Positions 14,340-27,693 of a DNA stretch of 64,000 nucleotides are shown one piece after another. The position numbers and the translations under genes are program-made. The notes under the pieces were generated by a model, which saw only the letters and a list, made by a program, of their open reading frames with translations, searched no databases and was not told the origin of the DNA. The stretch's first letter is position 1. Every line of letters starts with the position of its first letter. The DNA comes from Scortum barcoo. Lineage: Eukaryota; Chordata; Actinopteri; Centrarchiformes; Terapontidae. The stretch covers positions 15,777,501 through 15,841,500 of the forward strand of contig CM041545.1 in NCBI GenBank assembly GCA_023238725.1, given 5' to 3'.

Positions 14340-14640
14340 GCCAATTCCTAGGCAGTGTCCTCATTCATCCTGGTGGCCTGAGGGTAGCAGCTCTTCCTGA
14401 TCCCCTCAATGCTGGCCTGGTGTATCCAGTATCTTCTTTCCGACTGCAGCGGGGAGAAAAGGCCGTTATCTGGGTGGCTGGGATCCTTAACAAATCTCTC
14501 TGCCTTATTCTTACACTGCCTGGTGTAAATGTCTTTCCAGTCGGGGTACGTTCAGCCTCAGCCGATTGGCCCACTCTCCGCAGGGCCCTGTGCTTCTCTT
14601 CGGTGCTGTTCTCGTACCACTATGAGAGGGCTTTTGGGTG
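14340..14640 (-). repeat. Rex1/L2-like LINE fragment (3' region)
   Basis: The plus strand carries blocks such as 'tgtcctcattcatcctggtg', 'tatctgggtggctgggatcc', 'cttattcttacactgcctgg', 'ccgcagggccctg' and 'gtgctgttctcgtaccac'. Their order and content match the reverse of a common fish non-LTR element region, in which 'gcctgggtggctgggatcct', 'acaccgcctggtgtaaatgtc' and 'ctgcagggcc' recur. The orientation is therefore minus. The copy is diverged, with no open frame of the element left. The assignment is by memory of the consensus, and the edges are approximate. Confidence 0.55.
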
Positions 14641-15289
14641 AAACTAAAGACCTATAACAGTCCCATGACTTGTCACCCCTCTTTTGACTAAGCTGACAAC
14701 AGTTGAGTCAGCATGTATCTATTTCCATAATTGGTCCTGGCAATTGTTGGTGTATAAAATAGAGAGAGACACATTTAAATGTAGGTGCAGTGAAGTCTAT
14801 GAACTAAAGCCTGACATGAGTGTGAGGGTCTTCCACATGTCATATTTTAGTAAGCTTAAGGTGGCGTCCTCGGCTCCGCTACCTGTTCTCTCTCCAGCCT
14901 GCTCCCTGACTTCATTAAAATCTTCTGCTTGATGATTTCCACAAAAGGGCCTTGATAGCTTGAGAGCTGCTGCTCTGAGGGCATTCAAGGCTGTGGAGGT
15001 TTTACATTTAGTTGCGGCGTGCTTCACGGTTTGTTATTTTATTGCTGATGCAATGTTGCAAAGAAAAGTGGTTAAAGCATGCTCAACGCAAGATGTAAGC
15101 ACCCAGGAACAGATTTTATCGAGTCAAGAGCTCTTTTTTTACAGTTCACCTGGCTGAGAAGCTTTGTCACGGTATTTAAAATGTTTCAAAATACTAATAT
15201 GTTTTATCTGTCTTAACACCTGTAGCTTTAAATGTGTTAAATGAAACAGATAGCCATTTATTAGAGCTAACAACATTCAGGTTATCATC

Positions 15290-15712
15290 CCTGTTTCTCT
15301 TGTCCTGGCCTCAATAAGAGGTTTCATGCTTTTCCAAACATTTCTCACATAGTTAAGCTCTGGCTCATTCCTCTCTTTGTATCCCAGTTTGGCCCATTTT
15401 ATCTCCCTCCTAATTTCCCCATCCTGCATTACATAACCTTTATTAAAACCCACCAAATGAGGCCTTTAATTGCTTTTGCGACCCAAGGTTTATTACGAGG
15501 GAAAATCTTAGCTTGTTTACTGCTGATCTCAGGGACCTTGCAGAACAAAGTGTACTGACATTCAAGATCCATTGGTTGGGTTCTATTGTTAGCGGGGAGG
15601 ATGAGTAAGCTGTCCAGTTTGCGCATTCTGAAGTCAGCACTGAAGAGCAGAAAGAAAAGAAAGAAAAAAAAGCGAGAGATGCTCTTTGTCCAAGAAGCAC
15701 AAATGTTCACAT
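15290..15712 (-). repeat. Decayed LINE ORF2 fragment (between EN and RT)
   Basis: On the minus strand the frame contains 'FPRNKPWVAKAIKGLI'. Across a frame change it continues with pieces like 'QDGEIRREIKWAKLGYKER' and 'NYVRNVWKSMK'. This is the typical linker of fish LINE ORF2 between endonuclease and reverse transcriptase (P-N-x-K-P-W-V-T/x-K-D/A-I-K-x-L, then K-x-E-I-x-x-A-K-x-x-Y-K-x-K/R). It is broken by frameshifts and stops. It has the same orientation as the fragment at 14340-14640, so both may be remains of one insertion split by deletions. Confidence 0.6.
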
Positions 15713-17878
15713 ATACATGCTGTTACTGAACTGGCCACAACACCTCCCTGTTATTTCCCATCTTATTCGCTGACCCCAATCCAATGAACAGGGCTGCAAG
15801 AGCCACCTCTGGGAAAGGAGGCCCTGTCTCAGTCAGTCAGGCTTTCATAAATGGCAAGACACAGGCTTCTATATAATTGTTATATCTAAGGGCATTTGAC
15901 CGCTGACAGCAGGGTAAACATTTAATCTAGAGCTCTTTAAACACTGACAACCTCTCTGTATGTATGTTTCCCAATTCATATTTTTCTCACACATACATAC
16001 AGAACACACTGGTTTAAATGTAGCCTACTTTATTTTTGCACTATGACAGAAACATGCCAACACCTACAGATGACATTTTTGTTGTTTTTTTTTTCATATG
16101 TCATCACACGCCCCTCACACACCCACAATCAATCCCACCACGGGCACACACACACACACAACATGATGAATCACGGACGAATAGCATGTGGATAGCAGTC
16201 AGTGAAAGGGGGTGAGCGGCGTGCTGCAAACTGCGAAATAATTCCTGTCTCTTACCGTCTTCATTTTAAATAAACAGAACAGTTACATCAATACTCACAA
16301 AGAAGAAATTACGGCAGCACTCGCAGCGCTGACAAAAGTGACGCGTCGGCTGTTAAAAACTGACACATTTTCAGCATGTGGCTGATGTCTGAGAGTGTAA
16401 ATTGATTGTTGGATTCCAGCCCCAGCAGGCAAAACCCATCAAATATTCAAAGATGAGCATTTTTTTTCCGTGGTGACTGTAAACTTCTGCTCTTAGTATT
16501 AATTACTGTGTATGCATCCATCTCTATCGTTCAAATGAATTTAGAATAGGTGCTCTTTTCCAGCATTTAATGTCTCACTCAGTAGGTTGCAAAACATGAA
16601 ACAAAAGCACTGACATGTGAAACTCAGACGCTGCTCCTGGGGGAGAAAAAGCTCCAGCATCTTGATTTGGCATACTTCTGTCTCAGCACTTCATTTTTTC
16701 CCTTTTATTTAAGACTGCTGCTACTGATCCATCAACACTTGAACAAATGTCATGGATGTAATTCTTTTAGACTCAGCGCTCCGGTTTGATGGTGCTAAAA
16801 GCATTTAGCCTGCCATGAGCTGAGCAAGCAGAAAAAGTTATTGAAATGTAACCTCTGTGGCGTATTTGTGTAACAATCTTTTATTTACATACGAAATGGA
16901 TAATGCAACCCAAATAATGAAGAGTAGGCTATTAAGTCTACAAGTTATTAATGAAAAAGAAATACATTTTTAATTGAGTCCAGCTTTGTTATAAAATGCA
17001 TCTGCTGTTGTTGCATTTATGGTTAATTAGTATTTTTGTGCTGTGGGAAATATAATTAATAAAAAAAAAAAACACTTCATAAATTAAACGCTGTACTGTA
17101 AATTAGCCAATCTGAAGTTGGGATATTGGACCCAGTGTTCCCCTTCAGATTTCTGTCCTGTGTGTGTGTGTGTGTGTGCTCAGGTAAATGTGATTTGTTT
17201 TGCATAGAGGTTTCTGGGTATGAGCGCAAGTTAAATTAAAACTGACTGTAACTCAAACTCTGAAACGAATAAATGTTTTCCTGTGATGAAAGTTTGTGAT
17301 ATCAGTAACTTAATGCGGGGTCGCAGACAGTACATTGGTTCTGATGGACCCAAACCACTGACTTCACCAATACTGATACAGCATGAGTGCCCTCAATGTC
17401 ATTTCAAGGTTCTGAGTATGGAGTAGAGATAGAGCCCATTTACTGCCCTCATTATTTCCCATTTTCTCTCCAGTATGGAATGGACAATTACCTACACACT
17501 AAATTCCTTTTGCTTACACTCTTTGTTGGCCTGGGGACAGGTGAGCTATGTACATATGTAGCCCCCCTCCTGCTCTTTTCCAATCGTCAGTACGATGATT
17601 TACCAGCAGAGACCTCCATGTTTTCTGTATCCTGTCAAATAAAACAAATTGCCACCTTTAATTTGTCTTTCATGGAATATCTCTTTCCACTTACGCTCTC
17701 TCATCTTTCCAATATCACCATCTCTGCCTCCTCAGCGCCGTCTGATCCTGATTAAAATGCACACACTGACCTCTGCGCCTTACTCTCTTCGTCTCTCTCC
17801 CTAATTTATGCCTTCCTCCTCACCCTCTCTCTGCCTCTCCCTCCCACCACCTCTCCTCCTTTCTCTCTTTTCTCGCAG

Positions 17879-18045
17879 TGTCCTGAGGGTCTGAGGCCAA
17901 TGAAGGATGGTTCAGGTTGCTATGACTACTCCAGGGGCATTGACTGCACGGATGGCTTCAATGGAGGCTGTGAACAGCTGTGTCTCCAACAGCTCGTGCC
18001 CCTTGAAGATGACCCCAGTTCCAGCAACGTGCTCATGTTTTGCGG
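17879..18045 (+). CDS. astn2: astn2 internal exon: end of EGF 1, most of EGF 2
   Basis: The exon is preceded by a 100-bp C/T-rich tract ending in CAG and followed by GTGAGA. It has 55 codons plus two bases. It starts 'CPEGLRPMKDGSGCYDYSRG', giving the last two cysteines of EGF-like domain 1. It then has 'DCTDGFNGGCEQLC' and 'LMFCG', giving cysteines 1-4 of the second unit. The frame continues directly from the previous exon (…GCM/CPEG…), as in ASTN2 of other vertebrates. Third positions are GC-rich compared with the AT-rich flanks, as expected of a real exon. Confidence 0.95.
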
Positions 18046-18301
18046 GTGAGAATAACTAACAGTAAAAAAAACTCAAAGGGAAAAAAAAACTCAAAGGTGT
18101 CTGCAGGCTGGAAATAAAGCTTCATCATGGAAAATGCTTCACCAGTGATATTTCAATCAGGAAAGTCTTCCTCAGGCATATTCCCACACAAAGGAAATGA
18201 GGTATGTAAATAAGAAATAACCAGCGACTCCATAACCACCAAACCGCATTTATATGTGATGAAAGACATCTGTGCAAGATTACAAATGAAAAAAATCATT
18301 G

Positions 18302-18379
<78 letters not shown>

Positions 18380-20803
18380 TAAATGCATATGTGCAAGTGG
18401 TGTCTAACATTATATCTACTGAGGTGCCCTATTTCTCTTGAAATTCAACTTGGATTTTTCAGTGCAGGTAATCAGAAGGTGTGTCAAGGATTAAATCTGA
18501 ACCTTCAACCACACTGGCTTTACTTCCTGTCCATTATTCAGCGACTCATTCACTCTTCAAATGCCCTTTTCCTCATCCCACACATGTTCCACTGAGCTGA
18601 TACACTCTAGGTAGACAGGGAAGGCTTTTTGATCACTCCTCCCTGAGCTAGATTGTGTGACATGGTTTAATAATCCCTCAGGGGCTTTCCATTTGAACAA
18701 AAAAGGTTATACTGTGGCCATGAAGGGCCATGCAGCTGTGTTACATGGTGGCATTCCAGCGGTTCCCAGTGTTTTACTAATGCATGGCAAGAAATCATGT
18801 TCCACACCAGCACTACTTCTTACCCCTGACACACCAAGTAGGATGGATCAGTGGGTTCGGGGCTGTGTGTTCATGTTTGCCAGTGGTATTTCACAGCGCA
18901 AGTCACGGACCAGGTAACTCCTTCGTACGTGCCAAGTGTGCAGTCTGCTCGTTCTGAGCTTGACTGCAACACACTTTTATGTTTTCCTTCAATATTTGCC
19001 ATCTTTGTGGGTGTCAAGCAGGGGCAGGGGCGTACGGGGCAGCAGGGAAAAGGACCCAAAAGGGTGATACATAAGCTCACTTGCATGGGTCGCATATTCC
19101 AAAAAAAGGTGCAGGTAGATAGAGATTCCAGTTCAGGGGTCAAGTTCAGGTTTGGGCTCCTGGTTTCAAAGGCTGAAAAACAAAGGCACCGAGTGACATT
19201 GAATTTCTGGTCAGGAGCAGGTGGAGATGGTGTGGTAATTCAGGGAGATCCCGGTGGTAAAGTCTAAGGGCATCTGCTGGATGGATGGAGAATGGCAAGT
19301 CTGGAGAGTTCCTAAGAAATGCACAGACCCTGGGAGAAGTGTCTGGAGACAGGGAAAGAGGGGCAAAGTGAATAGAATGAAAAAACAACTGAGGCAGCTG
19401 TGGTGACAGGGAATTTCTACTTCAAGACTGTACCGTACCAATGTTGAAAGCTTCTTAATTCATATGCCAATGTGTGCCCAGCGCTGGAATGAGTGACACA
19501 GAGGAACTATGAATACTTTATATATGCAGCTCCTGACAACTATTCGCTTTCTGCCGAAGTGGGAACCCGACACAGGGAGCAGGCTGACAGGTGAATGATG
19601 TCCTAATTCTCCTTGATATGTGTCAGGTACACAGTGTGGGGATGGCATAATTTCTATCAGAACATTAGGCTCCCTTACACCGTGGGCGAACAGGCCAACA
19701 TCGAAATGCAATCTGCAGGAGTGTCCTTTTTTTTTCCTCACGTCAAAAGTACAATTGACACAATTACAGTTGACCTCTGGAGGATGAATTTGTTCTTCTC
19801 TGTCAAAATATTCTTCTCCCATCGGTGTGCAAACGCTACATTACCTGCAAATGGCCCTACAGTAATAATTCACGATGACATGGATCAAAATGTAATTCTT
19901 TCTTTGATGCATATCTGCTTGTTCAAACTGGACTGTGAAGTTAATAGATTACATGAATACAGTATAATGCGTGGTATAGCTGGCATTGTTCTTCTGCTCT
20001 GTTGAGCAAACGGTTATACATAGAGGGAAATGGCTTTGCCTTCATGCCGCAGGAAGACACCACCAGGTCTGCTGCATTTTCAGGGCAGTGCCATCAATGG
20101 CAGAGTCCCGCTTCTCACTGAGGCGCTGAGACCCGATCAACCGCATGAGCCCAAACCTCCACGCCAGCCAACAGCGGCAGATACTCAACCTTGTCTGTAT
20201 GGGAGGATTGTGCAGATAAATGGAGGAGATATGATAATTGTGAGTGATTGGACGCTCTGCCTGAATTCTGCCTCACTGGAATCCGTTTCCAGCAGAGCGC
20301 TTGTGTCCACAGTCTCTGCGATGACTATGGCGAGTGCACTGCTTCGCTAATGTAAGAGACATTTTGGCTGAAGCTGCAACAATAAGAGCCAGATTGTTTA
20401 AAAAGGGAAATTATAAACCTCGCATTAACACGTTTGCTCTGCTGGGCCATATTCTGACTGTTAGTGTGTGATTTAGCCGGGTGGGTGGTGTCCATAGATC
20501 TGTGCTAAATGGTTTACGGTCGGCATGGATGCCAAACTAAAAGGCTGGCTTGATAGTATTTTTTGTTTCTACACTGGTATTTTGTAGTAGTAAGATGGGA
20601 ACAGCTTTCCGTGGATTCACACAGTGGAGTACAGTAGATCTCTTGCTTTTTTTAATTTTGCTGTACTATCAGCCCGCAAGACGTACGTCACAGTTCACCT
20701 TTTGATGCTCTTGCCAGGAACTATCCATATCCTTTATCCTGTAAACATGTTCATGTACTTCACAGATTATACACCATGTTCACAGCTTTTCCTTCCTCCT
20801 CAG
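18046..20803 (+). other. astn2: astn2 intron, about 2.8 kb
   Basis: The intron runs from GTGAGA to TCCTCAG. It begins with a short tandem duplication of an 'aaaactcaaagg' unit (18064-18100) and a (TA)n array. The segment at about 19010-19415 contains G/A-rich blocks ('gattccagttcaggggtcaa', 'gctcctggtttcaaaggc', 'gaggcagctgtggtgacagg') that resemble a fish repeat, but not well enough to be called. No internal exon is seen. Confidence 0.85.
18303..18376. repeat. (TA)n microsatellite, about 74 bp
   Basis: This is a pure TA dinucleotide array 258 bp downstream of a coding exon. Such arrays are length-unstable and cruciform-prone. The Ile-Tyr open frames on both strands come only from the array. 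Confidence 0.95.
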
Positions 20804-20992
20804 GTGTGTGCAGGAGTACAAACTGGCAGGGGACGGGCGCTCCTGCCTCCTGCAGTCAGACAACTGTGAGGGACCAAAGTGCCCAAGGCAGGATGTCCAC
20901 TTCAATGACACCCTGTTTGGTGAGATGCTGCATGGATACAACAACAAAACCCAGCAAGTCAACTTGGGACAGATATTCCAAATGACCTTCCG
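20804..20992 (+). CDS. astn2: astn2 internal exon: end of EGF 2 and start of MACPF region
   Basis: The acceptor is 'ccttcctcctcag' and the donor is GTAACT. One base completes the Gly codon shared with the previous exon, 62 codons follow, and two bases are carried to the next exon. The peptide reads 'CVQEYKLAGDGRSC', closing the second EGF-like unit. It continues through 'CEGPKCPRQD' to 'FNDTLFGEMLHGYNNKTQ' and 'GQIFQMTF'. The FNDTLFGEMLHGYNN block separates ASTN2 from ASTN1, which has a different sequence here. Two N-glycosylation sequons (N-D-T and N-K-T) fit the luminal or extracellular placement of this part. Confidence 0.95.
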
Positions 20993-23900
20993 GTAACTAG
21001 TGTACAAGTACACACATTTACACCACACTGCAGAATTACATGTAGAAACTATTTCTGTCAAAAGAATATATTTTCTTACTGTTAGAGGCATAATCATCTT
21101 TATAATCTTGTCTTTTTTAATTAATGTTTCTTTTTTTTCTCCTGTTTTCTTCTGCATTTCTTTATGCTAACTAGCTTCCTTTGAGAGCTGCTGTTTCACA
21201 TCTAAACTGTGTACATTTACCCACGTCTCCAAAGACACATTATCAGGTGTAATGGTCGTCTTTTATCAGTTTTGGGCTGCAGGAGAAATAGAAAGGCTTG
21301 AGATCTCGGCGGAGCAGCTCCGAGAATCAGTAGTCAGGGTCCGCCGTTGGGGTGCTGTATCTATGTTTGCAGATGCTGTTTGTGGTGAAATGTGCCTGTA
21401 ATCACAAAGAGATGATGAGGGGCTATCTATGCACCAGTAGAGTACACACAGAAAAAACACATTCAACCTATATCTCGCTTCCTGTGTGTATGTCCTTTAT
21501 TTGCTCGCTCTCTCACACACACGCTCCGCACTATACATTTGTCAAGTAACCATGAAATGCTTTTCATCTGCTCTGACCTACGGCTCTCAATATTTGTGCT
21601 CGGCTAAACGCAACCACATGAAGTGCGCCGGGGCTCCTCGGGGTCAAGTGTTTTAAGGTGCATTGTCATGAATCTGGATTTTTACAGCATTCACAGGACA
21701 CTGGATGCAACTTTGATGAGAACTGTCAGAGAAAACAGAAACAAAACTGATTGTTTTCCCTCTTGAATGAATGAATTTGCTAGAACGATCATAAAGTCCC
21801 TTGAGATGCAGTCAGATTTTATTTGAGTCTGTTTTTCAAGGCGTAATCAGATTATATACTATAGAGACATCATGACCACCATTATAAGAAGTCTGCTTTT
21901 TTTTTTCTTTCAGTGGAGCCACAAAAAAAAAAAAAATTAATGCGAGTGATGTAAGACTTTAAATCCATCGGAAAGCTGCTTTTGTGAAGTCTCCTCTCAG
22001 ACATGTACTATCATTCAGGTACTGTAATTTCCCGTAATTCCCCAAAGTATTCAGCATTTAACGTTAGTAATCCAGAAAAGTGCTTGAAAAAAGGCACTTC
22101 TCCCTTAATATTATTTCATTCTTAATATAAACGTCCTTCAGATGAAGTCGTTCCAAATGACGCGAAGTTGAATTTTATTTGGGGTTGTAATACACTATCA
22201 GACAGCTGTGTCAGCATCTGTCCTTGAGGATGCCTTTGGATTGCGGGCGCCCTAAACGCCCAAATTAGGGAACTTCTGGCTGCTATACGTGTGGGCTAGA
22301 GCGAGTTATTTTTAAAAGATGGCTGATACAAAAAGATCATTCTCACAGAATACAATATTGTCAGGAGAGCATACGGCACCGGGCGGCAAAGGTTACATCG
22401 TTTTAACTCCCTGACTTGTCTTTGCGTGAGTGTGTAATGAAGAACCACTCACCGTAGGTAAGAAAGAGATAGTATTTAAAGGGGGATTATTAACTTTGAT
22501 CACCTAAAGAGTTTGGAGCTAGAGGGAGCTTAAAAACCATCTTAAGAGAATTTGTAGGGGTGACTGACACGTCTACAGCCTAATATGGGAAAGGGACAAA
22601 GAGCCGCATGTTCCCCAGAGGTTTAAAGGGCTAAACCAGTTGGAGCCTCCTCTTTAATACACCAAACATGGCATAGTTTGAGGGATAAAACAAAAGCACA
22701 GTTTGAGGATTTTAAAACCAGGGGGAGCAGTCAGTCTTGATCCAGTTGCCCTCAAGCAGTGGAGAGCGCGGTGGGTTTTCTGCCTCCAGACTCCAGCCCG
22801 ACACACCGGGTTACATCAAGCTACGGCCAACAAAGGGATTGTGCACTCGAGCCAGGGCTCCGGTGGTATTAAACACACGACAGGTTTAAACACCTTGGCA
22901 GCCCCGAGATGCACTAGACAAGCAATGAAAGATCTAAGTACCTTTATACGGGGGGAAAAGTACACAGAGTACCCGGCACGCCTGAAAAAAAAAAAGATCA
23001 GAAATCAGTTCAGTCCATTGTTTATTGACAGACGTGTTTTGGCTCTTGCTGTTTTCAGCAGTTTTTGCTTAAAAAGTTCCACCAAAAGAAAACAGATATG
23101 GGCTAAGAAAACAGTGAGAAAACAAGTGCATTAACTTTTCCGTTTCCAGTATTTTAATGAAACCATTTAGTGAAACCATTTAGCAAAAGGAGCACAGTTA
23201 TGTCTCTGGCCCCTTCCACACTTTGCCCACTCCCTTCTTCCTCTGCTGCACGATTTGCAGTACGAGCCATGTCCATGAAATTGAGAAACAGTATTGATTA
23301 TTAACCCGGAGCTACTGTTTTCTTTTGCTCTGTGACAGATTGAATATCACAACACAAAATATGAATTCCAGTGGTTGAACTTACAGAGAAAATGTATTTG
23401 TGGGTCTCTTATATTTCTAATAATTTTTGTAGTGATTTGTTATTTCGATATGTAAAAGATGGTCTCCCTACAGGCTCAAGGTAACTGCAGTCAAATGCAC
23501 TTAATAAATATCCTCAAAAGGGCACTGTTTCAACAAGTCGAAGTTTAATGACCACTCAGCTGCACCTCTCTATTCGTCCTTTGCCTGGCTTTATAAATTT
23601 GCCAGGAATGTGGTGATTCTAAGAAGGTAAATCAGTGCTGCAGCCTTGCATATGTTTTAAGTGTATTTACACTTTGTCTGCTGTGAGGTATCTGTAAAAT
23701 ACAGACCAACTCTGTTTTTTTTTTCTTTTTCTTTTCCACCTCAACTTTCATTTTATTACACCTGTTCAATTTGCACCTGCTCCTGGAAGCTAGAAAAATT
23801 TCCATGCTAATTGCGAGATGCATTCTCGGGGACACTTATCATGTTCCCTGCAGTTAGACGCACACTTCAGTGATTACATGCAGATGACAGGAAAAGTGCA

Positions 23901-25200
23901 CTTCGCTGATGTGCTTCTTTGGATAAATAACACATGTGAGTCTAGGTGCAGAGTGCGTCTGAAGCGGAGTGCAAGAAGCATTTACGCCGACCGACCCACT
24001 GTACACAGTTCAGCAGTTTTTGGAGAGGGTGGACAAAGAAAGGGAAATAAAAAAGGCAGGAGGAAAGTTATTCCCTGAATCCATGATTTAACTGAGCACC
24101 AAATTGGGTGAAATAAGACGCTTTGTTTGTTCAACCAGCACACATTTTTGTATGCATCACCATAAAGTTTCCACCTCCGTAGCATGAGCTTGATCAAATT
24201 TATTTCCGTCAACGTTTTGAAAGTCACTTTTTTTTTCCTGAGCTATTCATCATTCTAAGTCTAACCAGACAAGCTAAGCACACAGGAGTATAATACTTGA
24301 CTCCCCATGCCTCTAATTAAACATGTGTATTATCGCATGTCATCTTGCCAAACTAGTCACTCTGCTCATCAAATCCTCTGTGTCTTTTGTCAAAAGAACA
24401 GTAGCTTTGTCTCCTGAATGACTTCCATGAGATGCCACTTCATACCCGTTGCACATGGTCTATATATTTAAAGCAATATGTTACAGTTTTTGTAATCATC
24501 ATTTTCTCCACGTTCCTGCATACTGCCTTTGATATGCAGATGCAAATCTTATCCCACAGCCATGCCCCTCTTTCTTCCTCTCACCTCCACAGTCTACTGA
24601 TTCCCTTTCTCCCTCTCTCTCCCATGCATTAGCAGCTCAAAGTGAAATATTAGATGATTGAGATGAATTATATATCTTGGGTAGTGTTTTAATATGAAAT
24701 ATTACCTGTGATTTATGACTGTTTTGCATACATTTTGTTTTAAATTGATCTCACTTTGCTCAGCCCCTTGAAGTAGACCGGAGGGATGAAATTTTGCAAA
24801 TTGCTATCATGGAATACAGAATATTATGGTGTCACGCAAGCAGGCGTTTGTGTGATAAAGTTGCACATGTTAATGTGAACGTTACGGCTGAGAACAATTT
24901 CATTACAATGTGGCTGCAGTGTCGCTGTGCGCGAGATAAGTAAGCAGCATCCACCCAACAGATAATGTGTGACGTTATCTTATTTTCATTTTCAAATGTT
25001 CTTTCAGTGAGCTGACAGTGGATGGAGGCTAATTGCAAGCCATGATTATTTTTATTTTATTTTTTTTCTGTTTTGGACAGCATTTCATATCTGTCAGATA
25101 TTTAAATGCATGCTAGCCAATTTTTCAAATCAGTGTGAAGAAAAACGTTTATTTCTCCCACAGTCTCCCTTTTAATTGATAGCCGATGTTCAGTTTAGTC

Positions 25201-25262
25201 ATTTGTGCTCTTATGTTTACAGTAATAACATCTTGACACTCACAGAGGCATGTGGATACTCA
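25201..25262 (+). repeat. Left arm of 62-bp perfect inverted repeat
   Basis: These 62 bases, beginning ATTTGTGCTCTTATG and ending GTGGATACTCA, are the exact reverse complement of 27694-27755. The match ends sharply at both sides (c against a on the left, c against a on the right). On the right it runs straight into a CA array. The same peptide frame, reading CSYVYSNNILTLTEACGYS, appears on both copies, but it is open for only a short distance. Confidence 0.95.
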
Positions 25263-25360
25263 CACACGCACACACACATGCGCACACACACATGCACACA
25301 CACACACACACACATGCACACATACTCACACACACATATACACAAACACACATACACATG
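25261..25360. repeat. (CA)n compound microsatellite
   Basis: About 100 bp of CA units interrupted by ATG, GCG and TAC variants, starting at the end of the inverted-repeat arm. A second, shorter CA run follows at 25501-25530. Long Thr-His frames on the plus strand and Cys-Val frames on the minus strand are artefacts of the array. Confidence 0.9.
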
Positions 25361-26030
25361 CTCTCAAACCAAATTACAGTAGGTGTAGAGGGGACTATGT
25401 GGATGTCTGAAGGATGGTGGGCCAGTGATAATGGTCGTCCATCAGCCCTAAATAGTACATTTCTGGCCCTGTCACATGAATCACCACATCTGTCTGACAT
25501 ACACAAACACACACGCACACACACACACACGACAATCGCTATATGGGGATGTAAATTGAAACTGGGACAAAATAGCAGACAGGCAGCATTCAGTGATGGA
25601 GAAAGACAACACATATACACATTTTTGCACACATACATTACAAGAAGTGGCAGAACAAATATAAAAGGCTGATTCCTTGCAGAAAAAAATTTGTAAAAAT
25701 GGCTAATTAAACTGCCCACAGTGGAGGTTGATCTGAAATATCACCTCCTATCACCCTCCTGAACCGGACGTGCATAAATTATTTTAGTTTTTACTTGCAA
25801 AAGGGGACCTGATCAAAAGGGACCTGTGGACACCCGAACTTGATCCAAAAATAATAATTCAGCTCAGCTCATAATGGGGTCAACCCGAACAGACCCTAAC
25901 AGAGAGAGAGAATACAAACCCTGACAACCCGTGACGCACCAACCCGCTGTCCTGTTGCGGTGGTTGGAAAGAGCAGAAATTCATATTATCTTTCCCAGCA
26001 CCTCACAGTCCTCTCTCTATCTCACTGCTC

Positions 26031-26054
26031 AAAAAAAAAAAAAAAAAAAAAAAA
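26031..26054. repeat. Poly-A tract (24 A)
   Basis: A homopolymer of 24 adenines. No retroelement body is recognised upstream. A poly-T run follows at about 26071, so transcripts could fold here. Confidence 0.85.
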
Positions 26055-27693
26055 CAAAACAAGAAAACACTTTTTTTTTTCCCCTCTGCAATCTCCTCAT
26101 GATCCAAGCTGATAGCGTGTCCGCCTGAATCCACTTGGATATTCGACATACTGATACAGTGATGTAAGGCCAATCCTGACCTGATAACTGATAATAATGA
26201 CACTGGGGCTCCTATCTGACTCGATTCTATTCAAATTTGCTGTAATGTCATAATGAGAGACTAGATACACATGACAAGCACTTTTGGCTTGTGTAAAAAA
26301 ATTAAAAGATGATGAAACTGAGTGAAGTTGCTTAGGATGAATATTTGATCACACATGGCACCCTGAAGAAATTAATCCCGTTCGAATTAAGCTCGAGCGC
26401 TCATCGCTTGATAGACAGGCACTCCGTCCTGAGCGTCTCCCTTCCCCTCCAAATGGCGAAGAAAAAAATAAAAAACCAAGGTGGTGAGAGGATGTTAGAG
26501 GTTTGGGTTGTGACAAATGAGGAGCGGTGGCTGAGAAGGAGAAGAGAACCAAGTTTCACCTGCTCCGTGAAGGTGACGCTGCCACCCTTGTCACTCTGAT
26601 GCCGAGAGACAAAAAAGGAGAAGATACAGTAAGGAAGAAAAGAGACAAAAGCGCTTTTGATAGGCACTCTGCACTAACTCCTCATCACCGCTCACCTCCC
26701 AAACTAAGACGACACAGCAACATGAATAATTTGTGAATCTGGCAGCCCACAAGGCTCACGGGCATAAACACAGCCACACATTTCCATGTTCCTCTGTAAT
26801 TTTCGGTAATTATCTCCTTGGTGCACACACGGTAGCTTCTGCTGGGTAGTTGAGTCAACAAACATTATAAGGCAATTTCTTCCCACATAATGAGTAGCCA
26901 TGAGATGGTGAGCCAGACTGTCGAGGTGAAGGGTTAAGCTGCTCAAGGTTGATGAGAAACGTCTTGATTCTCTTCCCAAAATAAGCGGTCCGCTTGCTCC
27001 TTCTTTTTTTTTTAAGCTCCCAAACGCTGAATTTAGCGCTCACCTATTTCTTCTTTCCTGCGCATATGTGTGTGGGTGTGCTGGGGGCAGATTGGCGAAC
27101 GCAGACGGATGTGGGTTTCTGGGTAGCGCTGTTTCAAAGCAGTTCAAATAAAGACACGCCGGCACTGCAGCTCTGATGATAATTCAGACTATCACATAAT
27201 AATATTGCATATGGTTGAGCATATGTTGAATTTATTATGCATTTTGTTTGGTTGCTTTTACATTGATTGTACAGTATGTTTATGGGGGAGTTTTCTTTGG
27301 TTGAGGATGATGTCGTCAATGTTATGCTTGGACTTAACGTCTATACATGTTTAGTATTGTTATTTATAGAAGTTACATACAAGTTCTGCGTTACAAACAG
27401 GGGTCATGACATTTGAAAAACATGAGCATTTGCCAGGTTTGGTTTTATTTTAAAGAAAAGACGCTATCAAGTTTCACTATGGGGAGTGTAGGATCAAACA
27501 TCTATTTGGAGATTGACGCATACTAAGACTCCATTTACAGCTACATTACAGCACCCTGTATCCGATTATAATCTGGAAGGAAAAAAAGCCTGTTAATGCA
27601 GCTGTAACTGCATGCAGAATTTATGTCGCTGGATGGACCGGACCAAATCTGGGGGTGGTTGGATCTCATCAAGGTGTAAATGCACTTTGGCAT

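Larger units (their letters stand above)
5432..17878 (+). other. astn2: astn2 intron, about 12.4 kb
   Basis: The intron opens with GTAAGT and closes with a strong C/T-rich tract ending in CAG. No exon is seen inside. Contents: a possible 3' tail of a minus-strand retroelement at about 9361-9400 (AAATAAAGGACTAACTAAC on the minus strand), two LINE fragments (14340-14640 and 15290-15712), TG/CA runs near 5636, 16146 and 17160, and scattered poly-T tracts. Stretches such as 13800-14150 are free of repeats, but I see no definite element. Open frames at 7311-7865 (minus) and 10388-10840 (plus) have no recognisable domain or codon signature and are treated as chance. Confidence 0.85.

Noticed and set aside
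19010..19415. G/A-rich segment that resembles a fish repeat
   Set aside because: Similarity is limited to short phrases and no border could be fixed.
25240..25719. Long open frames on both strands
   Set aside because: They depend on CA/TG arrays; there is no domain and no splice context.
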